Positions 53,502-61,311 of a DNA stretch of 64,000 bases are shown in pieces (the stretch's first letter is position 1; every line of letters begins with the position of its first letter). Source of the DNA: Chloroflexota bacterium. Its GTDB lineage: Bacteria; Chloroflexota; Anaerolineae; Anaerolineales; Anaerolineaceae. Under the pieces are notes generated by a model, which saw nothing but the letters and a program-made list of their open reading frames with translations, did no database searches and had not been told where the DNA came from. Position numbers and translations under genes: made by a program. The DNA lies in contig SLTK01000009.1 of assembly GCA_004347695.1 (NCBI GenBank), positions 687,744 through 751,743 on the forward strand. The letters are read 5' to 3'.

Positions 53502-53568
53502 TTGAGGTATCATGCCTGCGTATACCGCCACTGCCCTCGCCCACCCCAACATCGCCTTCACAAAGTAA
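53502..53568 (+). pseudogene. Remnant of an mvaD 5' end with its ribosome site
   Basis: TTGAGGT and ATG (53512) are followed by codons that read MPAYTATALAHPNIAFTK and then TAA. The intact mvaD at 57556 has TTGAGGT and MPDFTATALAHPNIAFIK. About 46 of the first 56 coding bases match, and many differences are synonymous, so this is a diverged copy truncated after 18 codons. Nothing recognisable follows. It marks the left edge of AT-richer accessory DNA. Confidence 0.85.
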
Positions 53569-53799
53569 CCAATTGGTCACCGTCGCAAAAACTGGAAAGA
53601 TCATTCTCTCAATTCCACCACAGAGTACCAGCAACTCCATTCGATAAAAGAACTGGGCCAGGACAAGATTCCTGGCTCGGTTCTTAATTAAGACTTTACT
53701 TTAATGCTAGAGAACTTATGCCAAAGTAATTGAAACCCGAAACGCAGATAAGGTTATTTATCTTAGGATGGTTACTTTCGGCAATTTCACATGAGAAGT

Positions 53800-54294
53800 T
53801 TATTTGCCTTCTCTGACAAAGAGTATCAATTTGTGTTCGCCATTAGTAGACATATACGATTCTCCACTCTTTTGAAATCCAAATTTAGTTAAAATCGCCT
53901 TCATTGCTTCATTATTCTCTCTTGTTGTTGCAAATATGGGTTGAATACTAAACGAAGTCAACAAGGATTGAATCAATGGCATAGACAAACGATATCCACG
54001 ACATGTCGGAATAATAAATACCCACCCCAACTCGAACTCATATTGGTTTGCTACTTCGGATGACCCAGCTTTCTTAAATACTGAGGATCGATAATCTGGA
54101 GAGGGCTTTTTAATGGCTGCAACTCCTATCATATCGTCTCCTTTCTCTTCAATCCAAGCCAAATACAAAGCATTCACTATTCTATGTCTGAGTCCCCTTA
54201 AACTAACTTCACCCCCGTCTTTGACCAGTTTCTCAAACATATTGAGCTCCGCTTCGGAACATTTTTTGGGTGTTTTTAAAACTACATTCGGCAT
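53800..54294 (-). CDS. GNAT-family acetyltransferase
   Basis: The 164-residue protein has a GNAT layout: GVAAIKKPSPDYRSSVF (strand 2-3), ELGWVFIIPTCRGYRLSMPLIQSLL (acetyl-CoA loop in which the usual Q/RxxGxG/A reads CRGYRLS) and IFATTRENNEAMKAILTKFGF, the typical C-terminal Asn helix. Substrate is unknown. It is divergent from the AAA-TOPRIM gene and AT-rich like the rest of the island. AGGA precedes the ATG. Confidence 0.75.
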   Translation of the reverse strand: MPNVVLKTPKKCSEAELNMFEKLVKDGGEVSLRGLRHRIVNALYLAWIEEKGDDMIGVAAIKKPSPDYRSSVFKKAGSSEVANQYEFELGWVFIIPTCRGYRLSMPLIQSLLTSFSIQPIFATTRENNEAMKAILTKFGFQKSGESYMSTNGEHKLILFVREGK

Positions 54295-54431
54295 ATTCCT
54301 ATCCTTATTTTCCAGCTTACCGATTATAGATCTGTATCTTACTTTATTGACTATGGACTAACACGCCATCTCCGAAAACATCCTATAATTAGGTGTTATG
54401 CATATTTCTGGATAAGAAAACGGAGTAGACG

Positions 54432-56030
54432 ATGAAGATTCGCGAAATTCAACTCAAGAATTTTAAACGTTTTAGTGATACGACGATCACTGATATTCCT
54501 ATTGCTGCTCGGCTTGTGATGCTTGTTGGCCCAAATGGGTCTGGAAAGTCGTCTCTTATTGATGCAGTCCAGACATGGCATCGACAGCACTGGGCGCAAA
54601 GCGGGAATTGGGATCAAACTTACCATTTAAAACAGATGCCGGGTGTCACGGGAAATTGGGACAACTCTGTTAAGGTAGTATTTCATGACCCACAGCCGAC
54701 TAATGAAGATGATCGCCGAAAAGCTGTATATGTCCGCTCTGCTTATAGAAATGATCCCGAATTTCAGTATGACAACCTCTCTCGCGTTGAGCCTGCCGTG
54801 AGGGAATTTCGGATCAATCGAATGATCGATAATGATCAAGCAGTGGGCAACAACTATAGACGGTTGGTTTCCCTGGCTTTTGAGCACCTCTTTGAACGTG
54901 CAGACCCGAAGCTTACTATTGGAGAATTTCGGGAGCAATCAATAGGAGAGATTCGGGATGCCATGCAGCGGCTTTTTCCTGACCTTGTGCTAAACAGCCT
55001 TGGAAATCCTCTTTACTCCGGAACATTCCGTTTTGACAAGGGCGATAGCAAAGCATTTCTCTACAAAAATTTGTCGGGAGGCGAAAAAGCAGCCTTTGAC
55101 TTACTTCTTGACATATTGATTAAGAGGAAGGAATTTGATGATACAGCGTTCTTTATTGATGAGCCTGAAGCTCACATGTCACCTGGACTTCAAGGGGCCT
55201 TAATTCAAGAACTGTTCAACGTAATTCCTGACAACTCCCAACTTTGGATTGCTACCCATTCCGTCGGCATGATGAGGCGTTCTCGCGAATTCGCACAAGG
55301 CAACTCGGGATCAGTCGTGTTTTTAGATTTTGATGGACAGAATTTCGACATACCTGTGATCTTACGTCCAAATGAACCCGACAGACCGTTTTGGAAAAGA
55401 GCGATGCAGATTGCGCTTGATGATCTCGCTGGTTATGTCACGCCCGAACAAGTTATGCTTTGTGAAGGAAATCAACGCGATGGCGGTAAAGATTTCGACG
55501 CGGAATGTTATAACGAAATTTTTAAAACGGAATTTCCAGAAGTAGTATTCATGGGCGTAGGTAACGTAGATGATGTCCAGAATGACCCACGAGGTGTTAG
55601 AAGGCTAATAAGCGCTCTTGCGCCTGGCGTACGGATCGCAGGAGTTATTGACCGTGATGATCGAACCAACGAAGAGATTACTGCGTTGCAAGCCAGACAG
55701 ATAAAGGTTTTATCGCGCCGCACAATTGAATCGTATTTGTTGGATGATTTTGTTCTTTCTAAAATTTGCGAGAAGTTTGGCCAATCTGAACTAGCCTATC
55801 AATTATTGTCTGCAAAAAGTGACGCGCTAAGATCTAGCATCGCAGCAGGCGGACCACAGGATGACCTAAAACGCCCATCAGGGGACATCTACAATGCCGC
55901 TAAAAGACTCTTTCCTAATCAAAAGCTTGGAAGCGATGCACGCGCTTTCATGAAAGGGATTTGTGCTCCATTAATACGCCCTGGAACTCCTATTTATGCT
56001 GAACTGAGTAACGATATTTTTGCTAGATAA
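54432..56030 (+). CDS. AAA ATPase-TOPRIM protein, merged PARIS/OLD-like defence candidate
   Basis: The 532-residue protein begins with an ABC-type ATPase: GPNGSGKS (33-40), LSGGEK (214-219), FFIDEPEAH Walker B (240-248) and a Switch His in ATHS. A TOPRIM-like region follows: VMLCEG (E345) and VIDRDD (D408, D410), then RTIESYLL (430-437), which recalls the DUF4435 domain of AriB. In PARIS the ATPase (AriA) and TOPRIM effector (AriB) are usually separate; here both are in one chain. An OLD-family nuclease is the alternative. GGAG precedes the ATG. No helicase partner follows. Confidence 0.75.
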   Translation: MKIREIQLKNFKRFSDTTITDIPIAARLVMLVGPNGSGKSSLIDAVQTWHRQHWAQSGNWDQTYHLKQMPGVTGNWDNSVKVVFHDPQPTNEDDRRKAVYVRSAYRNDPEFQYDNLSRVEPAVREFRINRMIDNDQAVGNNYRRLVSLAFEHLFERADPKLTIGEFREQSIGEIRDAMQRLFPDLVLNSLGNPLYSGTFRFDKGDSKAFLYKNLSGGEKAAFDLLLDILIKRKEFDDTAFFIDEPEAHMSPGLQGALIQELFNVIPDNSQLWIATHSVGMMRRSREFAQGNSGSVVFLDFDGQNFDIPVILRPNEPDRPFWKRAMQIALDDLAGYVTPEQVMLCEGNQRDGGKDFDAECYNEIFKTEFPEVVFMGVGNVDDVQNDPRGVRRLISALAPGVRIAGVIDRDDRTNEEITALQARQIKVLSRRTIESYLLDDFVLSKICEKFGQSELAYQLLSAKSDALRSSIAAGGPQDDLKRPSGDIYNAAKRLFPNQKLGSDARAFMKGICAPLIRPGTPIYAELSNDIFAR

Positions 56031-56071
56031 CTCTATCTGGCAGACTAGCAAGGTTTATGTTTCGCCATTCG

Positions 56072-56260
56072 ATGTCTGATAAGCCAGCAGTGTCAGATGA
56101 AGATTCAGCTATTACAATTGAAAAGGATCAACTTTTTTCCAAATTTGTCGGAAAACTTGGAGACTATATGGTGCACAACTATGATCCAGGCAAGTGGTTT
56201 TGGGATTATGAAGAAGCCACTCGCGCGTTTCTAATCTTTCCACTCTCCACAATTATTTGA
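56072..56260 (+). CDS. Small hypothetical protein, 62 aa
   Basis: I recognise no family. The acidic N-terminal half (SDKPAVSDEDSAITIEKDQ) is followed by a Trp/Tyr-rich part (YDPGKWFWDYEEATRAFL). It lies 41 nt after the AAA-TOPRIM gene on the same strand and before a terminator, so it may be co-transcribed, or be a fragment of a larger lost gene. An in-frame ATG at 56057 is an alternative start. Confidence 0.4.
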   Translation: MSDKPAVSDEDSAITIEKDQLFSKFVGKLGDYMVHNYDPGKWFWDYEEATRAFLIFPLSTII

Positions 56261-56334
56261 ATAGACCCGAAACTTAGGGTGAAATATCTCTTAGAGTCCT
56301 TCCTATAGCAAGGACGTGATTCTGGCCAACAAGA

Positions 56335-56366
56335 ACAGCCGCACTATCAACAGCGGCTGTTTTTTG
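56335..56366 (+). terminator. Terminator after the AAA-TOPRIM unit
   Basis: ACAGCCGC (56335-56342) pairs with GCGGCTGT (56353-56360), and a T-run follows to 56366. Confidence 0.88.
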
Positions 56367-56381
56367 TTGCTTTGTACTCTT

Positions 56382-56717
56382 TTAGCATCGTACCCTGCTG
56401 AGCTTGTCACTTGCTAACCGGTTCAGGCTAACGTCCGACTCCGCTGCTTCCAATACCAATTGCCGGTGAAGTTCAGGCGGGACTCGAACCATGAAGCGAC
56501 CGCTGTACTTCTTCATTGCGAGAGGCTCGGGAACCGGTTCGCCGTTCTTTTGTAAGTCATCCACTACATCGGCAACGACCTGGCGGATTCCCTGGAGAGC
56601 CGTTTCCGGTTCGGGTGCCAGCCAGCTCAGGCTGGCAAATTCTGCGCACAGCCCAATATATTCGCCGTCTTCCTCGGACCAGGTGACACGATAGGTATAG
56701 TGATCATTTTGTAACAT
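56382..56717 (-). CDS. hicB: HicB-type antitoxin
   Basis: The 111-residue protein has the HicB partial RNase H-like fold (YTYRVTWSEEDGEYIGLCAEFASLSWLAPEPETALQGI) and a C-terminal ribbon-helix-helix-type DNA-binding part (SGRFMVRVPPELHRQLVLEAAES). It binds HicA and represses the operon. The start at 56717 is chosen because it gives the family N-terminus; the gene overlaps the end of hicA by 14 nt, so translation is coupled. Confidence 0.9.
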   Translation of the reverse strand: MLQNDHYTYRVTWSEEDGEYIGLCAEFASLSWLAPEPETALQGIRQVVADVVDDLQKNGEPVPEPLAMKKYSGRFMVRVPPELHRQLVLEAAESDVSLNRLASDKLSRVRC

Positions 56718-56985
56718 CGTCTTGTACCTCCACATCCCCACCGGGGGATGTCAATCGCTCAATAGCTTTGAGCACTTGCCTAACCTGATAAGCTTTCGCC
56801 ATTCCTTTGTCGTTTTGAATATTCACCCGCGGATCTCCCCGCCAGGAGGTTTTATAGATCCTGTGACTGCCACCGCTTTGTCTGGCCTCGCCAAAGAAAT
56901 GGTCACATACTTTACAAAGATCGTTAAAACTTACCCCTTTCGGGTTCCAGCGCATTGTCGCGAGAATGTCTTTGATGGATGGCAC
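56704..56985 (-). CDS. hicA: HicA-type mRNA interferase toxin
   Basis: The 93-residue protein has the HicA core: FNDLCKVCDHFFGEARQSGGSHRIYKT with the catalytic His in GGSHRIY, and GMAKAYQVRQVLKAIE. It is a dsRBD-like fold that cleaves mRNA. The N-terminal domain start is GTG at 56985, 6 nt after the -10 box, without a ribosome site. A C-terminal tail of about 15 acidic residues overlaps hicB. Confidence 0.9.
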   Translation of the reverse strand: MPSIKDILATMRWNPKGVSFNDLCKVCDHFFGEARQSGGSHRIYKTSWRGDPRVNIQNDKGMAKAYQVRQVLKAIERLTSPGGDVEVQDDVTK

Positions 56986-56991
56986 ATCAAT

Positions 56992-57019
56992 ATGATACCA
57001 CTATTGATACCATTGTCAA
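56992..57019 (-). promoter_or_regulatory. hicA promoter with operator-like direct repeats
   Basis: On the minus strand TTGACA (57019-57014), a 16-nt spacer and TATCAT (56997-56992) are followed by 6 nt and the GTG start. The octamer TGATACCA occurs at 56993-57000 and 57005-57012, one 12-bp step apart, across the spacer and -10, which is a natural site for autorepression by HicB. Confidence 0.7.
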
Positions 57020-57065
57020 GAAATTTCAAAACGAGTCATCCCACAAGTGAGTTATCATCATTGCT

Positions 57066-57284
57066 ATGAACATCTTCGTCATTGGGGATATCCACGGCTG
57101 TTTCACCGAACTACAGGAGCTGCTCGATAAAGCCGGTGTAGTAGAGGACGTCCGCATTATCGCGTTGGGCGATATCGTCGACCGCGGCCCCGATTCGGTA
57201 CAAGTGCTGGACTTCCTTAATAATCTATCAACAGCCGGTTGTTCAAGTGCCACACGGAAGCGCAGGACCTTTTATACAGACTGA
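57066..57284 (+). pseudogene. Truncated serine/threonine-type metallophosphatase
   Basis: The first 55 or so residues match PrpA/ApaH-like phosphatases: GDIHGCFTELQELLDKAG and ALGDIVDRGPDSVQVLDFL. The next expected motif, GNHE, is missing: the frame degrades into CSSATRKRRTFYTD and stops at residue 72, about a third of the usual length. A second frame after that point reads EAQDLLYRLRGADEK, which could be a shifted piece of the original. It is a broken gene at the right end of the island. Confidence 0.8.
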
Positions 57285-57555
57285 GGGGAGCAGATGAAAA
57301 GTAATAGGGCTTAAAAGATGCGTAGAAAAGAAAATCTCCGTTTCTCGATTTGCAGAGATAGTATTGGTTTCCTTTAACCATCCACGATATTTTTAACAAA
57401 CGAGCATATCCTTTCCGGAAAAATACCATGCTTGATATTATTGATCGCAAGTAAGAAAATTTAGAACATCTGAACAGGAAACGTCATCTGATTGAGATGA
57501 TTGATGTGCATGGTAAACTTACCATAGAAAATGATCAAAAATTTATTGAGGTCAC

Positions 57556-58539
57556 ATGCCTGATTTCACAGCCACCGCCCTCGCCCATCCCAACATCGCC
57601 TTCATTAAATACTGGGGCAATCGCGACGATGTTCTGCGTCTGCCGCAGAACGGCTCGATCTCCATGAACCTGGCCGGGCTGCACACCCACACCCGGGTAT
57701 CCTTCGACCCCAGCCATGAGGTTGACACCTTTTCGCTCAACAATCAAGCCCAGTTCGGCGCTGGACTGGAGCGGGTTTCGCGATTCCTGGATATCGTGCG
57801 CACGATGGCGGGGAAAAATTGGCGGGCGCAGGTCGAATCGGCGAATAATTTTCCCACCGGCGCCGGAATCGCCTCGTCGGCAGCCGCCTTTGCGGCACTG
57901 GCAGTGGCGGCTTCGCAAGCCATTGGCCTGGAGCTGACCGAGAGTCAGCTTTCGGCGCTGGCGCGGCGCGGCTCTGGCTCGGCTTGCCGCTCGATCCCGG
58001 CTGGATTTGTGGAATGGCGGCCGGGGACCAAAGATGCTGATTCCTATGCGATCTCGCTGGCGCCGCCGGCGCACTGGGACCTGGTGGACTGCATCGCCAT
58101 CCTTAAAGAAACGCACAAAATGACCGGTTCCAGCGAAGGTCACCGGTTGGCGGGCAGCAGCCCGCTGCAGCAAGCACGGGTTGCCTCTTCCCGCGAGCGG
58201 TTGGATCGCTGCCGCCAGGCAGTCCTCACACGTGATTTTGATGCCCTGACAAGCGTGATCGAGCTGGACAGCAACCTGATGCATGCGGTGATGATGACAT
58301 CTACTCCGTCTCTTTTCTACTGGGAGCCGGCTTCACTCGAAATCATGAAAGCCGTACCGGAATGGCGGCGGAGCGGGTTGCCGGTCTGCTACACGCTCGA
58401 TGCCGGGCCGAATGTTCATTTACTATGCCCGGGAACAAGCGTCGCGGAAGTCCGATCAAGGTTGGAGGATATTTCCGGAATACTTCAAGTTTTAACCGCT
58501 GCGGCTGGCGGTGAAGCGCACATCACAGCAGGAGATTAA
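57556..58539 (+). CDS. mvaD: Diphosphomevalonate (or phosphomevalonate) decarboxylase
   Basis: The 327-residue GHMP-kinase-fold enzyme has AHPNIAFIKYWGNRDD, the ATP loop NFPTGAGIASSAAAFAAL, GSGSACRSIPAGFVEW and TLDAGPNVHLL. It decarboxylates the mevalonate intermediate to the isopentenyl product; in some Chloroflexota relatives the monophosphate is used, so the exact substrate is uncertain. GAGGTC precedes the ATG. A truncated diverged copy of the 5' end lies 4 kb upstream. No other mevalonate gene is in the window. Confidence 0.93.
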   Translation: MPDFTATALAHPNIAFIKYWGNRDDVLRLPQNGSISMNLAGLHTHTRVSFDPSHEVDTFSLNNQAQFGAGLERVSRFLDIVRTMAGKNWRAQVESANNFPTGAGIASSAAAFAALAVAASQAIGLELTESQLSALARRGSGSACRSIPAGFVEWRPGTKDADSYAISLAPPAHWDLVDCIAILKETHKMTGSSEGHRLAGSSPLQQARVASSRERLDRCRQAVLTRDFDALTSVIELDSNLMHAVMMTSTPSLFYWEPASLEIMKAVPEWRRSGLPVCYTLDAGPNVHLLCPGTSVAEVRSRLEDISGILQVLTAAAGGEAHITAGD

Positions 58540-58709
58540 CGCTGGCTTAGAAACTGTTCGGGTGGTTCGCCAAAGCCAGTCAAGCGCGATATAATCTAAT
58601 CGTCCAGTCAGATCCACTCTGGCAGGCGTTTACAAGCGTTGTGACCTGGGATATTCCCTGTAGAGCACCGGAAGGTTGTCTAACCGGTACAAAACGGAGT
58701 GAGGTTTTT

Positions 58710-59783
58710 GTGAATTTAACCAACCTATTATTATTCGTACTATTCTTTGGCGTCATACTCTTCCTGCACGAACTCGGACATTACCTTGTAGCCAAGGCTT
58801 TCAAAATCAAGGTCGAGGAATTTGGCTTTGGTTTTCCACCGCGGCTGGCCAGGCTTGGTAAATTCCAGGAGACCGAGTTCACCCTGAACTGGATCCCATT
58901 TGGGGCGTTTGTCCGACTGTCAGGTGAAAATGACCCGAATATACCGGGCGGTTTCGGCAACGCCAAACCACTGGCGCGCATTGCGGTCTTATTGGGCGGC
59001 CCAATCATGAACCTGGCTACAGGCGTGGTCCTTTTTTCATTGATCTTCAATCAAGTCGGCGTGCCGGACTACACCAAAGTCCTCATTTCGTCCGTTTCAG
59101 CCGGTTCCCCGGCTGAAACCTCCGGGTTGCAAGCCGGCGATATCGTCCTCAGGATCAACCAGACACCGATCGACAGCACCGCAACCCTGTCAGCGCTCAT
59201 CCAGGCTAATAAAGGCACCGAAATCGAGATCGCCGTACAACGCGGCAGCGAGACGGTGATCACGCGGGCGGTTCCGCGCGTCAACCCACCGCCTAATGAA
59301 GGTTCGCTGGGAATCGCCATGACCAATCCATTGGTAAAAACCAGTTGGATCAATACTATTCCGCTTTCATTCCAGGCTACATATGCCCAGGCGCGTGAAA
59401 TATTCGAAATGCCGGGCCGTTTAATCCGCAACGAGATTCCCAAAGAGCAAGCCAGGGTGGTTGGCCCGGTCGGCATTTATTCGATGTTTAATGAAGCCCG
59501 CACGATGGACGAGGAAAATTCCACCTCGACCAATCCATTCGATACCACCTTTACCCTGCGATTGATGGCGGTAATCACGGTTGCACTCGGGTTGACCAAC
59601 CTATTCCCCATCCCGGCGGTGGATGGTGGACGAATCGTTTTCATCTTACCGGAACTGTTATTCCGAAAACGCATTCCGCCTAAATATGAAAATTTTGTCC
59701 ATATGGTCGGTTTTGTGACGCTCATCGTGTTGATGTTCTACATCACCGCGCAGGATATCATCAACCCCATTCAAATCCCCTAG
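58710..59783 (+). CDS. RseP-like site-2 membrane zinc protease
   Basis: The 357-residue protein has HELGH (H20, E21, H24) in the first membrane segment, GFPPRLARLGKFQETEFTLNWIPFGAFVRL, one PDZ domain (about 118-190, AETSGLQAGDIVLRIN), and the third metal ligand in NLFPIPAVDGGR. It cleaves membrane-embedded substrates such as anti-sigma factors. The GTG at 58710 is chosen because GAGG lies 5 nt before and the first membrane segment follows at once; a longer N-terminus from 58641 is soluble and lacks a ribosome site. Confidence 0.95.
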   Translation: MNLTNLLLFVLFFGVILFLHELGHYLVAKAFKIKVEEFGFGFPPRLARLGKFQETEFTLNWIPFGAFVRLSGENDPNIPGGFGNAKPLARIAVLLGGPIMNLATGVVLFSLIFNQVGVPDYTKVLISSVSAGSPAETSGLQAGDIVLRINQTPIDSTATLSALIQANKGTEIEIAVQRGSETVITRAVPRVNPPPNEGSLGIAMTNPLVKTSWINTIPLSFQATYAQAREIFEMPGRLIRNEIPKEQARVVGPVGIYSMFNEARTMDEENSTSTNPFDTTFTLRLMAVITVALGLTNLFPIPAVDGGRIVFILPELLFRKRIPPKYENFVHMVGFVTLIVLMFYITAQDIINPIQIP

Positions 59784-59794
59784 ACTGAGGACCC

Positions 59795-60862
59795 ATGGAA
59801 GACCCCGCCCGACATGCCATTCCGTTTGATAAGGTCATCACAGCCCTGCTGGATAACGAACATTCGTTTCCACCGGTGCATCTTCACCGCTTCTCTGATA
59901 TCGCGGCAGCAGACCTGGTTAATTTGGAAAAAAGCTGGTCTCAGGTAAATCCCGACCGGCGGGCGGCTCTGTTGGAGGATTTGGAAGACCTGGCGGAAGC
60001 TGATACGCTGGTATCGTTTGATGATCTAAGCAAATTCGCCCTCTCTGATCCAGACCCACGCGTACGCGAGGTGGCCCTGCGCCTGCTCTGGGAAAGCCAG
60101 GAAGTGGGGCTGGTCACAAAAATGCTGCAAATGGTGGAAAACGATCCCGCCGAAAAGGTGCGTGGCGCTGCAGCTACAGCGCTTGGGCAGTTTGTTTACC
60201 TGGGTGAACTTGAAGAAATTCCGGAAGCGGTTCTCCACCGCATCGAGAAAAAACTGTTGGAGATTGCTACCGCATCAAGCGAACCGAAGTTAGTCCGCCG
60301 GCGAGCATTGGAAGCCCTGGGGTTTTCCAGTCGACCGGAACTCAAACCGCTGATTCTGACGGCCTACAACAACAATGATCCTGAATGGCTGGTAAGTGCG
60401 CTGTTCGCCATGGGACGCTCCGCCAACTCGAACTGGATCCCATCCGTGATGGATATGCTGGATAGTGATAACGAAGAGGTGCTCTTCGAGGCAGTGCGTG
60501 CGGCCGGTGAACTGGAAGCCTCGGCTGCCCGCCGCCCGCTGTTGAAAATGGTCAAATCGCAGCCGGAGGGATCAGAAATCCGGATGGCTGCCATCTGGTC
60601 GCTCTCGAAAATTGGCGGCGAAAAGGTGCGCGACACCCTCGAGAAAGCCCTGGATGATTCTGAAGATGATGACGAAATCGAGATGCTCGAAGACGCGTTG
60701 GAAAACCTTCAATTTACCGAAGGTTTCAACCAATTTGGCTTGATCGATTATGAACCTGAGAACGAAGAGGAAATTATCGCTCAAACCGAAGCGGATGCCT
60801 GGGATGATGACTCGGATGAAACTGAAAACGCCGAAGATGACGTTGAAGAGGAAGACGAATAG
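59795..60862 (+). CDS. HEAT-repeat protein with acidic tail
   Basis: The 355-residue protein consists of repeated helical pairs of HEAT/PBS-lyase type: DPDPRVREVALRLLW, DPAEKVRGAAATALGQF, EPKLVRRRALEALGF, NDPEWLVSALFAMGRS, DNEEVLFEAVRAAGEL and PEGSEIRMAAIWSLSKIG. The last 50 residues are rich in Asp and Glu. Such proteins are scaffolds. No enzymatic motif is seen. A GAGG site precedes the ATG. It lies 11 nt after the RseP-like gene, so the two are likely co-transcribed. Confidence 0.88.
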   Translation: MEDPARHAIPFDKVITALLDNEHSFPPVHLHRFSDIAAADLVNLEKSWSQVNPDRRAALLEDLEDLAEADTLVSFDDLSKFALSDPDPRVREVALRLLWESQEVGLVTKMLQMVENDPAEKVRGAAATALGQFVYLGELEEIPEAVLHRIEKKLLEIATASSEPKLVRRRALEALGFSSRPELKPLILTAYNNNDPEWLVSALFAMGRSANSNWIPSVMDMLDSDNEEVLFEAVRAAGELEASAARRPLLKMVKSQPEGSEIRMAAIWSLSKIGGEKVRDTLEKALDDSEDDDEIEMLEDALENLQFTEGFNQFGLIDYEPENEEEIIAQTEADAWDDDSDETENAEDDVEEEDE

Positions 60863-60989
60863 TCGTCCTTAAAACCGATTGCCTGGAAACTGGTCTGGCC
60901 TTATGGATTACAGTCTCTTTGGGTGATTGTGCCGCTCGGTCTTTCGATTATCACCATTTTGTGTGGCCGGCAGAAAGTGTGATGGACAA

Positions 60990-61286
60990 ATGATAAACGC
61001 TGAACAAGACTTGCGATTGCACGCCACTATCCAGGGTCATGTTCAGGGTGTGGGGTTTCGGGTATTCGTGCAGCAATACGCAGCCAATCTTAAGCTGACC
61101 GGCTGGGTGCGCAACACCTACCGTGGCGATGTCGAGGTAATGGCTGAGGGATCGCGCGCTGCGCTGGAAAAATTGCTGCAATTAATCGAGGCCGGCCCGC
61201 GGTCTTCGCATATCATTCAAGTCGACCGGGAATGGAGCAATGCGTCGGGCGAATTTCACCAATTTGCCATCGAGCGTACCGCTTGA
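60990..61286 (+). CDS. acyP: Acylphosphatase
   Basis: The 98-residue protein has the acylphosphatase signature GHVQGVGFRVFVQQYA with the catalytic Arg, and GWVRNTYRGDVEVMAEG with the catalytic Asn. It hydrolyses acyl phosphates. The ATG at 60990 gives a normal length; the frame remains open to 60927. It converges on uvrB. Confidence 0.93.
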   Translation: MINAEQDLRLHATIQGHVQGVGFRVFVQQYAANLKLTGWVRNTYRGDVEVMAEGSRAALEKLLQLIEAGPRSSHIIQVDREWSNASGEFHQFAIERTA

Positions 61287-61311
61287 GCACCTTCGTTATT
61301 CCTATTCCGGC

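Larger units (their letters stand above)
53572..57540. mobile_element. Candidate accessory island between two mvaD 5' ends
   Basis: About 4 kb of visibly AT-richer DNA lies between the mvaD remnant and the intact mvaD. It contains a GNAT, an AAA-TOPRIM protein, a small orphan, HicBA and a broken phosphatase, on both strands. No integrase or transposase is seen. The boundaries are inferred. Confidence 0.5.
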
